The notes: generated by a model from the letters alone, not told the origin. A stretch of 35,000 bases of DNA from Neocallimastix lanati (nom. inval.) (GCA_016946835.1 JACVTC010000146.1:65001-100000); one strand, 5' to 3'; shown: positions 1 to 13,914, counted from the stretch's first letter. A program made the numbers and translations.

Positions 1-107
1 TTTGAATAAAAATTAAGGGTTTTGATAGTTATGAAATTAATTTATTAATAAATATATATGTTTTTAATAATTGTAGAATTTAAAATATTTAAAATTGTGT
101 ATTCGTA

Positions 108-138
<31 letters not shown>

Positions 139-232
139 TGAAAAGAATTAATTTTAATATAAAATATAAATATTAAAAATTTATAAAATAAAATTTACTT
201 TATTTAATTTTGCATTATTCTATTTCTATTTC

Positions 233-271
<39 letters not shown>

Positions 272-312
272 CAATGATATTTTATTTTATTCTTAATTTT
301 CTAATTAATTAA
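1..312. other. AT-rich intergenic DNA, 3' of the lectin gene
   Basis: No coding potential is visible. The stretch holds a (TA)n run near 107-130 and a poly(T) run near 238-270. It lies downstream of the minus-strand lectin-like gene and probably contains its 3' UTR and termination region. Confidence 0.6.
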
Positions 313-1437
313 TTATTTATTTTTTTTTTTTATTGTGACATTATAATTTATGATGAATCTGAAAATGATTAATAAACATTTAATATTTACCTTTTCTTTA
401 TCACAATGATATTTAATATGAAGATACTTATGTATTCCTTCACAGGTATCCTTAAAGAAAACATTACTTGATAAAAGTACACATTGACGTTTTCCTTCAC
501 ATAACTCTTTAACATCTTCCAGTGAGTTATAACCACAATCTTCTGAAGTCTTTATACGATCGTCTTCCATCACTTCACCATTATGGTGTCTATTACAATG
601 GTCCATATCATTCTTATGACGTCCATAGAAGGAATAATCTATTGATAGAACATAATGAACTGGACATGAAATGGTGAATTCCTTTTGCCCTTCAGAAGGT
701 AGTTTTGGTCTTAATTCACAGATATACTCCTCCTTTTCAGGAAGTTTTTCCTCCATCATTTGATATGCCTCAACTTCTTTAGGCAAACTGTTTTCTTTCC
801 CACTATGTTTTATCGTTTGAAAAACGTCCATTTTTGATCCATCATCTTCATCCCTGTTTACTGTGATAGGGCCATTGGAATTATTTTCATTTAAAAACAT
901 AAATCCTTTTAAGTCTCGAGATAAATTTGATGTTTCTAATGTTATATTTTTGTCATCTTTCCAGTTCAATTCACCAGATTTTAGAAATACTAAATTAGAA
1001 TCACAATTCGGTATTTCTTTAGAGAACTCATAATTCTCAACCACTTTTAAAGATATATTAACAATAAGGCATTGTACTAAAAGAAAAACAAATATAACAA
1101 TTATTGTTGTAATTTTCCATTTATAAGAGGTACGATTACCTATTGATTCTTTCAATCCATATTTTTCTGTATTCACTTGCTCATTTATTGAATTGCTTGA
1201 GGAGATTGATGAATTTATATCATTTTCATTTTCGAAATTCGTATTTTTAGAATTTTCATCATTTGTAGATACCTCTAAAATAACACTGTTTTGATCTGAA
1301 GCCGTTGGTTCTACTGAATTATTTGTTTCATTTTTTACCTCTAATTTACTATTTACATTATCTTTACTTGAACTATTATTTGTATCTAAATATTCATTTT
1401 CATTCTTTAATGGTAAATAATCGTTACTTTTAACCAT
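313..1437 (-). CDS. Type II single-pass membrane protein with C-terminal SUEL/Gal-lectin domain
   Basis: Predicted 374 aa. Residues 1-100 are low-complexity Asn/Ser/Glu and presumably cytosolic. Residues about 108-130 form one hydrophobic helix (ITTIIVIFVFLLVQCLIVN) with no N-terminal signal peptide, which suggests type II topology. Residues about 240-345 carry the SUEL (galactose/rhamnose-binding lectin) pattern: ISC near the start, then YGR, CG, LCEGKRQCVLLSSNVFF, DTC, and KYLHIKYHC at the end. At least eight cysteines (240, 258, 281, 301, 313, 319, 332, 345) lie outside the membrane helix. SUEL domains bind L-rhamnose or D-galactose in animals; the ligand here is unknown. The last 25 codons are doubtful. 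A GT..AG segment at 359-390, only 32 nt long, would instead end the protein in IHHKL. The start is the first ATG after an A-rich leader. Confidence 0.75.
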   Translation of the reverse strand: MVKSNDYLPLKNENEYLDTNNSSSKDNVNSKLEVKNETNNSVEPTASDQNSVILEVSTNDENSKNTNFENENDINSSISSSNSINEQVNTEKYGLKESIGNRTSYKWKITTIIVIFVFLLVQCLIVNISLKVVENYEFSKEIPNCDSNLVFLKSGELNWKDDKNITLETSNLSRDLKGFMFLNENNSNGPITVNRDEDDGSKMDVFQTIKHSGKENSLPKEVEAYQMMEEKLPEKEEYICELRPKLPSEGQKEFTISCPVHYVLSIDYSFYGRHKNDMDHCNRHHNGEVMEDDRIKTSEDCGYNSLEDVKELCEGKRQCVLLSSNVFFKDTCEGIHKYLHIKYHCDKEKVNIKCLLIIFRFIINYNVTIKKKNK

Positions 1438-1462
1438 ATTTAATTTATATTAATACCATTAC

Positions 1463-1496
<34 letters not shown>

Positions 1497-2431
1497 AAAA
1501 AAAAATTTCAAATTTCTACAAAAAAACAAAATTAATTATTATAATAATAATAATAACAATAATAATAAAATATATAATAAATAATTTTATAGATAAAATT
1601 TTTTATTTCATTATATAAAATTCAATAAATAATTTTTCAGATTTATAAAAATTAAATTTTTAAACTTTAATCAATTTTGGTAAGCTAAAAATTAAAAAAT
1701 AAAATAATAAAATAAAATAATAAAAATTAAATAATAAAATAAAATAATAAAAATTAAATAATAAAATAAATTAAAAAAAAAAATATATATATATAATAAT
1801 AATAAAAAATAATAAAATAAAATAAAATGTTTTAATACTGCAATATATTACAATGACATATATAATTTAAATCTATATCTTAGGCCTTTTTTTTTTTTTT
1901 TTTTTTTATTTTTTTTTATTATAAATTAGATATTAAAAACTTATCAATGTTTTTATTTACATAAATAATCATCAAACTTAACAAGTATACAATAGGAATA
2001 TATTTATCAAGAAACTATTTTATTTTATATTATGCTGTAAACACTATGTTTGTAAATATCATATTAATTAAATTTAATTAAAATTTATGATTGTATTAAA
2101 AAATAAAACATTTCATATTTTTACTATATTTCTATATTGTAATTATTTTCAAAGGTATATTTAATAATAATTTAATCACAAATATAAGTATATAAATAAA
2201 CAAATAAATAAATAAATAAATAAATAACTTCCTCATTTAAAATATAATTTCTCATTTGTTAAATATTAAATTAATATAGTATTTTATTAATTATAATTAT
2301 TATATTTAATTATTTATTTATTTTATATAATTTGTTTATATTAACTTTAATTCTAATGGTATCTTAATAGTATGCGTTATTTCTAATTTTAATTTTTAAT
2401 ATTAGACAAATATCTAATATATATATATAAT
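1438..2431. other. Intergenic region between the lectin gene and HAUS1
   Basis: About 1 kb with poly(A) at 1465-1500, tandem AATAAAAT-type tracts near 1690-1830, poly(T) near 1886-1907 and an (AAAT)n run near 2195-2225. No coding stretch was seen on either strand. It should hold the promoter of the minus-strand lectin gene and the 3' end of HAUS1. No specific control site can be supported. Confidence 0.5.
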
Positions 2432-3130
2432 TTAAAATATTTGAAGAGCCATGTTTTTAACTTTTTCTTCTCTAATTTTTCTTAAAGCCTCCTACATATT
2501 ATAAATAATATTAAGTTATTTATTGCTACTTCTTTTTATTTTTTGTCATATTATATTATTATTACTTTTTTTTTTTTTTTTATTTTAATTTAAATATAAA
2601 ATAATACTAATAATAATTAATAATTATATATAAATTTACCAACTGTTGTTTTGCTTCTGCATATTTTAGTCTAGCTAATGATATATCCTATTAAAAATAT
2701 TAATTAACAAAATAAATAATAAAAAAAAAAAAATTATATATATATAAAAAAAAAAATTCATTTAATATTTAATATTTGCTAATAAGATTTGAAATAATAT
2801 GGTATATAAGATATATGAATAATATTAATTAATTAATTATATATTACAGAAGGAAGATCCTCAATACTCATTAGTTTATTTCTTTTTTCAGCGATTTCGT
2901 CATTTAAATCAGCAATAATATTTTCTATTTCATTTAATACATTGAACTGTAATAAGGATAAACTTTCCTCGGGTACCAACTATTTCAATATAAATAGACA
3001 TGTCACAAATATGTTATATTAGTATTTTAAAAAAAATAATATATATTACAAAAAAAAAAAAAGAAACAAATAATTTACATTATCTATCATATATTAATAG
3101 ATCATTTATATCTAATTTTTTTATGTTTTA

Positions 3131-3212
<82 letters not shown>

Positions 3213-4504
3213 TTTTTTTTTTTTTTTTTTTTAATTTTTTAGTTATTTTTATAATTATTATCATTACTTACATTATTTATTCGTGTTTTTCCCGTTAAAA
3301 TTCTTTCCTCATATTCTTTTTCTTTATGGTCTAACATTTGAGTATTAGATATCCATTCTTCGATTTTTTGAGAACAAATTTCTTCATTACTTTCAAATTC
3401 TGTTAATATACTAAACAATTTTAATATAATAATAATATTAATACATACATATATACATATTAAATATATATATATTTATTAATTAATTAAATATAATCCT
3501 GTTTATATTATTTCAATGTATTATTTTCTTTTGAATTTATTTATAAAAAAAATTTTTTTTTTTCGTACTCTTTTAATAATTTTAAATTATATACTAAAGA
3601 CTTTTTTTGAGTATTCAACTCTTTAATTTGTTTTTCTTGTTCCTTTATTGTTTGTTTATTTTTAAATTTTGAAATATTACTATCGCATATTGCTGCTTGT
3701 AAACTGAAATTTATATATTCATTATACATAAAACGTATATAAATTATATAAAATATAAATATATATATATATATATGTGAAATGTTTCAATTTATTAAAT
3801 GTTTATGTTTAAATAAAAATAAATTATAATATTATAATATTATATATTTATATATTTAAAAAGAATAGAAACTAAAAAAAAAAAAATTTACCTTCCCAAT
3901 TCAAAATTATCTAGTTCATACTTCATTACTAATTCAACCATTGTTGATAATTTTTTCTTTATTGGAAGTGGTAAATTACTTTTACTAATCCCCAAACTAC
4001 TCAAAATTTTTTTATATTTTTCGGCTATAGCAATAATTAAATTTTATAATGATAATAAGTTATAATTAATATATTTATTATTAATTATTATCATTAAATT
4101 ATGTATGAAAAAGATTATATAATATTAATATATATATAAATATATATATATATATTTTTATTTTTATTATTCTTAAAAAAAAAAAAAAAAAAAAATACCT
4201 TTAATTTCATATTCAAGTTTTAAGTTTTCTCTTATATCACCTTTTGTAATTTTTAATAATGAATTTTGTTCAATGCTTTTCCACATCATTGTATTTAAAG
4301 CATAAAATGTATCCTCATTTTTTTCATAGAGTGGTACTTGTTCTCCATTATATAAATCTTTTAACCATTCTTCAATCTTTTAAATTAAATTTATAGTATA
4401 TATTTAAATATTGAAAATATTTTTTATTAATATTTTTTAATAGAAATAAATTTAATTTTTATGTCTTTCATTCTTTCATTTTAATTTAATATAAGTATAA
4501 CTGA

Positions 4505-4541
<37 letters not shown>

Positions 4542-4860
4542 TAAATATATATACTTTTTCCCAATCTTTTGCCCGCAAATTTTGTTTTTCATTTTCTTTA
4601 TTTTCTATTTCCATTAAATTTTCATCTGGGTCAAAGTCTATATCTTTATTATAATTTTGCAATAATGATAAATCCTCTTTTCCTATTGTTTCTGTATCGT
4701 CTGAACTATGTGCAAATGATATTGTTTCTATATTACTTTTATTTGTTTCATAAGGAATAGTTTCTATATTATCTGATTCATTCAACATATCATTTGAATC
4801 ATTTACTATTGGTATATCAATTTTTATATTAGTTACATTATTTTTTGGATTATTATTCAT
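2432..4860 (-). CDS. HAUS1: HAUS augmin-like complex subunit 1 (coiled-coil, 8 exons)
   Basis: Exons on the minus strand: 4860-4555, 4376-4199, 4024-3892, 3703-3569, 3410-3272, 2979-2848, 2687-2640 and 2491-2432. All joins keep frame and give 376 aa ending in TAA. HAUS1 belongs to augmin, which recruits gamma-tubulin to existing spindle microtubules to branch new ones. Similarity to animal HAUS1 (about 278 aa) lies in the early EEWLKDLY..VPLYEKNEDT block, the long central coiled coil, the LNDEIAEKRNKL stretch and the ending DISLARLKYAEAKQQL followed by a basic helix. The first 102 residues, one whole exon, are an acidic Asn/Asp/Glu/Thr-rich extension absent from the animal protein. The name rests on pattern similarity in a coiled-coil protein, so another coiled-coil family is possible. 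Confidence 0.6.
3131..3231. repeat. (TTA)n microsatellite plus poly(T) in a HAUS1 intron
   Basis: About 26 TTA units followed by a T run lie within the 292-bp intron between HAUS1 exons 5 and 6. The sequence is noncoding. Confidence 0.9.
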
Positions 4861-4964
4861 TTTATTATATATTATATGAGAATATTATATATATATAATA
4901 TCAATTTTATATTAATGATATATTATAAATTAAATTTATTTAATTCTTTTTTGTTTTTTTTTTT

Positions 4965-4996
<32 letters not shown>

Positions 4997-5181
4997 GAAA
5001 TTAATTTTATTTTTATAAATTAATTAGAAAAATGAAATCTAATTTGGTTCAAAAATTTGGTTTATATTTATTTATTTTATTTATTAATTAAAATTTTTAT
5101 ATTAAATAAAATATTTTGATTTTTAATTTATATATATATATATATTTTTTTTTTTGAAATTTAAATTTTTTTTTTTATATA
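4861..5181. other. HAUS1 upstream region
   Basis: About 320 bp between the HAUS1 start codon and the gag-only retrotransposon. It contains a (TAA)n run near 4965-4991 and A/T homopolymers. It is probably the HAUS1 promoter, but no individual motif can be defended. The retrotransposon insertion therefore sits just upstream of the promoter or inside it. Confidence 0.4.
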
Positions 5182-5186
5182 AAATA

Positions 5187-5518
5187 TGTTATGAATTTTG
5201 AACTTTTGCAATTATCATTTATTATATTTTGTTAATTTAGAAATATATGATTATAAAATAATTACTATAGTATATTAAATAATTATATGTAATATATTTT
5301 ATATTATTATATTAATATATGATATTGCTTATTAATATATTAATGGTATCATGTGATGTCATACCAATTATTTTAATGCTCATATATTATATAATAATTC
5401 GAGAATATAATTATTAGATAGTAGTTCTTACTCATATAAATAAAATATTGTAATAATTAATATAATCGAATATATCAATAAATATATAGTATTAACTATA
5501 ATTGTTATTTTTCTAACA
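5187..5518 (+). repeat. 5' LTR of gag-only element
   Basis: 332 bp, TGTTA...TAACA. It contains a 6-bp inverted repeat TGGTAT/ATACCA (5344-5349 and 5361-5366) with an 11-nt loop, one of the few non-AT-only structures in it. Three substitutions separate it from the 3' copy, indicating a recent insertion. Confidence 0.93.
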
Positions 5519-5642
5519 GTGTGTCAGACAGAAATAAAAGGAAAATGACAATTATTTGTTATAAAAAGTTATAAATATTCTAATTTATCAAGTTTTATAT
5601 ACTAGTAAATAATGAATTTTAAAATATAAATATAAATACAAA

Positions 5643-6686
5643 ATGAATGATGAAGAGATGCACTCTCCATTGTTTATTCAAACATCTCAAAATAATATAA
5701 ACAATTATAACATGATGAATAATCAACAACTTATGAATTTATTCTTTAATTTCATAAAGAGTAATCAAATACAAAATGTAACAAATCCAATTAATTACAA
5801 AAGAAAAGAAATTATATTAAGCTTTAAAAATAATAATTATTATGAATGGTGTAAATGTATAAAAAGTGTATTAAATTATCCTTATAACAATTATTTTGAA
5901 GACGAAACAATAACGTTACCTTTAGGTACTGATGAACAACTCTATGATTTTATGGAAAATACTTTAAGTATTGAAGTTAAATTCAATCTTATGGGTTATG
6001 AATTTAATAATAACCCAAGATTATTATTTAAAAAAATTAAAGACCTTGTAATTCAAGAAAAAATAGAAATAAACAAAAAAAAATTAACTGAAATGAGTTA
6101 TAATTATGAAGAAGATATTATAGAACACTTAAGTGAGATAGGTAATATAATCAGTACATTAGGAGAATATGGAATTAGTTATATTGAATATGAACAAATA
6201 AATATTATAATAAATACATTACCTATGGATATTAAAAAAGAAATAAGCACAGATATTCATAAGAACAATAGAAGACTTCTAGATAGTTCTATATTTATTA
6301 TTAATGCTATCAAAGACAAACAAAATGAATACAATGATATAAATAATGAAATAAATTATATCATACAACCACAAACAAAAATTAACGAAGGTATTATAGA
6401 AGAAAGTAATTCTGATAAAGACCTAATTATTAAGAGTGGAATTGATGAACAATTAAATGTAATGCTACCTGATAATAAAGAAATTGAAATCAATAAAAAT
6501 GAAAATACTGAAAAAGAAAATATAAAAATTCAAAATAATAATAATAATAATAATTATGTTAACATTAATAAAATAAAAGCGTTAGATAATAGAAATTATG
6601 AAGTATTTGATTTCACAGGAAGGGAATCAATTTGTCATTATAAGAAACACCGAATAAAAATTAAAATAAATAAATTTAATTATTAA
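5643..6686 (+). CDS. gag: Copia-type Gag of the gag-only element
   Basis: 347 aa, intact, with ATG 124 bp after the 5' LTR. Residues about 50-220 match the plan of Ty1/copia Gag (UBN2/Retrotran_gag_2). There is a YYEWCKCIKSVL segment like the usual YxxW motif, a central helix pair around LLFKKIKDLVIQEK, and a late INIIINTLPMDI block like the family's G-hs.E.-LL.-LP segment. The C-terminal third is charged, Asn-rich and repetitive. No CX2CX4HX4C zinc knuckle is present, so RNA capture may depend on basic residues near the C-terminus (KKHRIKIKINK) or on a partner Gag. Intact coding despite the absence of pol suggests that the Gag itself is selected, or simply that the copy is young. Confidence 0.75.
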   Translation: MNDEEMHSPLFIQTSQNNINNYNMMNNQQLMNLFFNFIKSNQIQNVTNPINYKRKEIILSFKNNNYYEWCKCIKSVLNYPYNNYFEDETITLPLGTDEQLYDFMENTLSIEVKFNLMGYEFNNNPRLLFKKIKDLVIQEKIEINKKKLTEMSYNYEEDIIEHLSEIGNIISTLGEYGISYIEYEQINIIINTLPMDIKKEISTDIHKNNRRLLDSSIFIINAIKDKQNEYNDINNEINYIIQPQTKINEGIIEESNSDKDLIIKSGIDEQLNVMLPDNKEIEINKNENTEKENIKIQNNNNNNNYVNINKIKALDNRNYEVFDFTGRESICHYKKHRIKIKINKFNY

Positions 6687-6756
6687 TTAATTATTTTTAG
6701 TTTTAATTTTTTTTTATTAACAATAATAAATGAAATTGCAAGTTCAGGGGGACCCT

Positions 6757-7088
6757 TGTTATGAATTTTGAACTTTTGCAATTATCATTTATTATATTTT
6801 GTTAATTTAGAAATATATGTTTTTAAAATAATTACTATAGTATATTAAATAATTATATGTAATATATTTTATATTATTATATTAATATATGATATTGCTT
6901 ATTAATATATTAATGGTATCATGTGATGTCATACCAATTATTTTAATGATCATATATTATATAATAATTCGAGAATATAATTATTAGATAGTAGTTCTTA
7001 CTCATATAAATAAAATATTGTAATAATTAATATAATCGAATATATCAATAAATATATAGTATTAACTATAATTGTTATTTTTCTAACA
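6757..7088 (+). repeat. 3' LTR of gag-only element
   Basis: 332 bp, TGTTA...TAACA, offset exactly 1570 bp from the 5' LTR and differing at three positions. It is followed directly by the AAATA target duplicate. Confidence 0.93.
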
Positions 7089-7185
7089 AAATATCCACCT
7101 AAAAAAGAATTTATACATGGATAAAATTATATATTTTAAGGATATATATATATATATATCTTTAAATATGTATTTATTAATAATA

Positions 7186-7237
<52 letters not shown>

Positions 7238-7286
7238 GTAATAATAATAGCAATAATAGTAATAACGATGATAATAATAATATTAA

Positions 7287-7362
<76 letters not shown>
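7186..7362. repeat. (AAT)n then (AAAT)n compound microsatellite
   Basis: A run of AAT units with a few AGT/AGC/GAT variants (about 7186-7283) passes into about 17 AAAT units (to about 7353) and then a few AAT units. Confidence 0.9.
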
Positions 7363-7369
<7 letters not shown>

Positions 7370-7401
7370 TGATAAAGAAAAAAAAATTTTTAGTTTGTTA
7401 A

Positions 7402-7620
7402 AAACTATTTAGGGTACCAGGGTACCATAGAGAGAAAGATGAATTCCTCAAGCTGATCCTCGAACATTCAAAGAAAGATAATTCTTTAGTGAATATAGGT
7501 ATATAATTTTTTTTTTTTTTTTTTAAAGTGGAAGCTTACTATTCTAATAATCTTCATCTTGGGGTCAACTTTATTGTTGTGACAAATAAATATTTTTTTT
7601 TATTAAAAAGTATTTATTTT
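7402..7620 (+). pseudogene. Possible ankyrin-repeat gene relic (two short exon-like pieces)
   Basis: 7402-7500 is open and unusually non-repetitive, with a stretch reading EKDEFLKLILEHSKKDNSLV. A GT at 7500 and a T-rich tract ending AAAG before 7529 could be splice sites. The next piece reads EAYYSNNLHLGVNFIVV before dissolving into AT repeats. Both pieces resemble the helix-turn pattern of ankyrin repeats (LLEH.. and A..NNL.....). There is no start, no proper end and only about two partial repeats, so it is a decayed fragment if real. A direct repeat AGGGTACC/AGGGTACC (7411-7426) sits at its upstream end. Confidence 0.3.
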
Positions 7621-7639
7621 CTTGGCCTTTTGATTAAAG

Positions 7640-7762
7640 AACAAAAAAAACAAAAACAAAAACAAAAACAAAAAACAAAAAACAAAAACAAAAAACAAAA
7701 AACAAAAAACAAAAAACAAAAAACAAAACAAAAAAACAAACAAACAAACAAACAAACAAAAA
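7640..7762. repeat. CAAAAA/CAAAC tandem tract
   Basis: Degenerate repeats of CAAAAA and CAAAAAA ending in five CAAA units. The open frame across it (Lys/Gln/Asn only) is a by-product of the repeat. Confidence 0.85.
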
Positions 7763-8274
7763 AGAAATATTATATTAAAATACTGCTATGTATGTTCTTT
7801 CATTATTTTTATATAAAATAATAAGAATAATAATAGTTATAATCGTAGTATTAACTATAAATAAATAAACTTTATATATATGTGCATATATATATATATA
7901 TATATATTTTTAATATATAGAAAATTATTATAGACTTAATGAGGTCAATGATTAATTTTAATTAGTAAATAATTTTTTTTTTTTTTTTTAATACATAAAA
8001 TTTAAATAAATACATAAAATTTAAATAAGTTTTTCAATTTAATGACAGTAATAAATAATATATATATATATACAATAATTTTTATAAATATTTAAAAAAA
8101 AAAATTGTTACATATTTTTAATTAAATAACATTATAGCGTTTAAATCTTTATTTTATAATTTATAATATTTTCTTTTTTCTTTTTTCTTTTTATTTTTAA
8201 ATTTATTTTATTTTATTTATATAATATATGGTATATGATTTTAGTGATACTAATAAAATAATTTAATTTTGTAA

Positions 8275-8276
<2 letters not shown>

Positions 8277-8325
<49 letters not shown>
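8277..8325. repeat. Poly(T) run of 49 bases
   Basis: Uninterrupted T on the plus strand (poly(A) in the sense of GCN5), ending seven bases from the GCN5 stop codon (8332-8334). It could be a genomic A-tract in the 3' UTR. Confidence 0.9.
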
Positions 8326-8328
<3 letters not shown>

Positions 8329-8331
8329 TTT

Positions 8332-11682
<3,351 letters not shown>

Positions 11683-13914
11683 TTTATCCTTTTTTATATT
11701 GAAATTTATGAAATTGAAATATTTATCAAAAAAAAATTTACTTTTTTTTTATTATTAAAAAAAAAAAAAAAACAACTTTTCTTTAATAATAGAATTACAA
11801 AATATTTAAATAAAATAAATTAAAAATATATATTTTTATAAAAAGATATAAATAAATTATAAAAAAAAAAAAAAAAAAAGAAAACACTTGAAATTGAAGT
11901 GTGTTGTAATATTAAATTTTCCAAAAAAAAAAAAAAAATAATAACAATTAACAATAATTATTTAAATATATAGAACAATTAAATTAAAGGTTTATATTTA
12001 AAAACAAAAAATAAATATGTGGATTAAGCATTAAAAAAATAATAAAAATAAAAATAGGGTATTTTCATCTAATGTTTCATTAATTTGAAATTATAAAAAG
12101 AATACTTTTTTATAATGTTTAATTCAAAATTTAAAAATTATAAATATATAATATATAAAATTTATGAAAATATTTTTTTTTTTTTTTTTTTTTTAATTTT
12201 ACGGGGTTTATATTTTAATAAGTTTAAATACTTTTATTGAATAATTATTATTCCATTATCATGCTTTTAAGTATTCATTTACATAATAGAAACTTTAAAC
12301 TAAAAGTAATAGTATTTTTATTATTTTATTACTATTATTATTATTATTATTTTTTCTATATCTCTATCTTCTTTTTCCTATAATTAATTAATTAATAATA
12401 GTAAAAAAAAAAATTATTTATATATATAATAAATAAATAAATAAATAATAAATATATAAATAAAAAAATTATGAATAATAAATAATAAATAATAAATATT
12501 TGAATAATAAATAATAAATAATAAATATAAATAATAAATAATTAAATTGGGGAATAAATAAAGATAAATAGATAAATAATTAATTAAATAATAAATAAAT
12601 AAAAAATTAGTAGTAAATATGAATAATAATTAATAAATAATAAATAATAGATAATAAATAAATAAATAGATAAATAAAAGATAAATAGATAATAATTAAT
12701 TAAATAAAAGAATAAATAAAAGATAAATAGATAAATAATTAATTAAATAAATAGATAAATAAATAATAAATAGGTAATAATTAATTAAATAAATGAATAA
12801 ATAAAAGATAAATAGATAAATAATTAATTAAATAAATAGATAAATAAATAATAAATAGGTAATAATTAATTAAATAAATGAATAAATAAAAGATAAATAG
12901 ATAAATAATTAATTAAATGAATAATAAATTATTTTTTATTAATATTTTTTTATTCATATGTTTAATAAACTAATAATATATTATAATATATACTAATATA
13001 TATTTTTATTTATTATAAAATATATTATAAAACATAAAATATAGTTATTTTCAAATATATAAATAATTTTAATTTAAAGTTTTAAGATTTAATAATTTTT
13101 TATTAAAATAAAAAGCATACAGAAAAGCTGCTCAAGTGTAATACATTTAATGATATTTAAAAACTAAAAAAAAAAAAAAAGACTCTTATTCTTATTTTTT
13201 GTTTTTTCTTTAATAAAAAATAATAATATGGTATTAACTAATTGTAAATTTTTTATATTAAAAAAAATATGCTAATATAAAGTATTTTAAATGAGAGAGA
13301 TAACAATAAAATATTTCATTTGATATTTCGTTCACAACATTATATCATTTAAACCTTCGATTTACTATCAATAATTTTAAATTCATCAAAGAATTATTAT
13401 AATTTTTTTTTATTATTATTTTCCCATGTTATAAAAAAAAAAAAATAAAAGAGAAAAAAATTTTTTTTTAAATTTATTGATGTATAACAATTTTATATTT
13501 AAATTAATATTAAAGTTTTTGGATATATATATTAATAAATAATAAATTTTACAAGAATGTATATATTTTTTTAATTATTCTTTAAGTATTATCTTATAGA
13601 TTAGATGAATATTAATTAGTTAGTTAGAGTGATATATTGTATAAGTCAACTTTAAATCCTTTTTTTTTTTTTAGACTAGGAAGAGAATACACTTCCAATG
13701 CTTTATTAAATAGATTAAAATATTTTTATGTATTATATTTAAAAAAAAAAAAAAAAAAAAAGTACATTATAATTAAAAGATAAAAAAAAAAAAAAATAAA
13801 ATAAAATGTATGTAAAAGATTATGTAAAACAAAACAAAAAAAAAAAAAAAAAAATTAAACATAAATAAATTTTAATTAATCAGAGAAAATTTAAATTTTA
13901 TTTGAAGAGAAGCA
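11683..13914. other. GCN5 upstream intergenic region, 2.2 kb
   Basis: Contains A/T homopolymers, AATA-family microsatellites (12420-12660) and the 85-bp minisatellite. No intact gene was found. A short stretch at 13672-13740, after a T-rich tract ending TAG, reads RLGREYTSNALLNRLKYFY in one frame and is less repetitive than its surroundings. It could be a scrap of an exon, but nothing supports it further. The GCN5 promoter should lie near the left end. Confidence 0.5.
12659..12919. repeat. 85-bp minisatellite (about three copies)
   Basis: The motif starting AGATAAATAGATAAATAATT begins at 12721, 12806 and 12891, an exact 85-bp period. The first two copies appear essentially identical and the third is cut after about 28 bases. 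A shortened, diverged copy precedes them (about 12659-12720). Each unit contains rare G-bearing words (AAATAGGTAATAATTAATT, AAATGAATAAA) that mark the register within otherwise simple AATA sequence. Confidence 0.85.

Larger units (their letters stand above)
5182..7093 (+). mobile_element. Non-autonomous gag-only LTR retrotransposon (TR-GAG-like), complete
   Basis: The element runs from 5187 to 7088 and is flanked by a 5-bp target duplication AAATA (5182-5186 and 7089-7093). Two 332-bp LTRs begin TGTTA and end TAACA. They differ at only three positions (5250/6820, 5253/6823, 5379/6949). Between them lies a single open frame for a copia-type Gag. No protease, integrase, reverse transcriptase or RNase H is present; only about 70 bp separate the gag stop from the 3' LTR. 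A G-rich tract AGGGGGA (6746-6752) lies four bases before the 3' LTR as a candidate polypurine tract. No tRNA primer site was recognised after the 5' LTR. The element must be mobilised in trans. The full copia element in this window has unrelated LTRs and a different Gag, so it is not an obvious partner. Confidence 0.9.
7094..8331. other. Repeat-rich intergenic region 3' of GCN5
   Basis: Holds (AAT)n and (AAAT)n microsatellites (about 7186-7360), a possible gene relic, a CAAAA-type tandem tract (about 7640-7760), (TA)n tracts and a 49-base poly(T) run at 8277-8325 next to the GCN5 stop codon. No intact gene was found. Confidence 0.6.

Noticed and set aside
3000-3242. Open frame of poly-Ile on the plus strand
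   Set aside because: It is a translation of the (TTA)n microsatellite inside a HAUS1 intron.
5344-5351. TGGTATCA, resembling the usual initiator-Met primer-binding site
   Set aside because: It lies inside both LTRs of the gag-only element, not after the 5' LTR, and the match stops after eight bases.
7528-7821. 97-codon Lys/Gln/Asn open frame
   Set aside because: Most of it is the CAAAA tandem tract, and it has no ATG start. Only its first 30 codons are kept as part of a possible relic.
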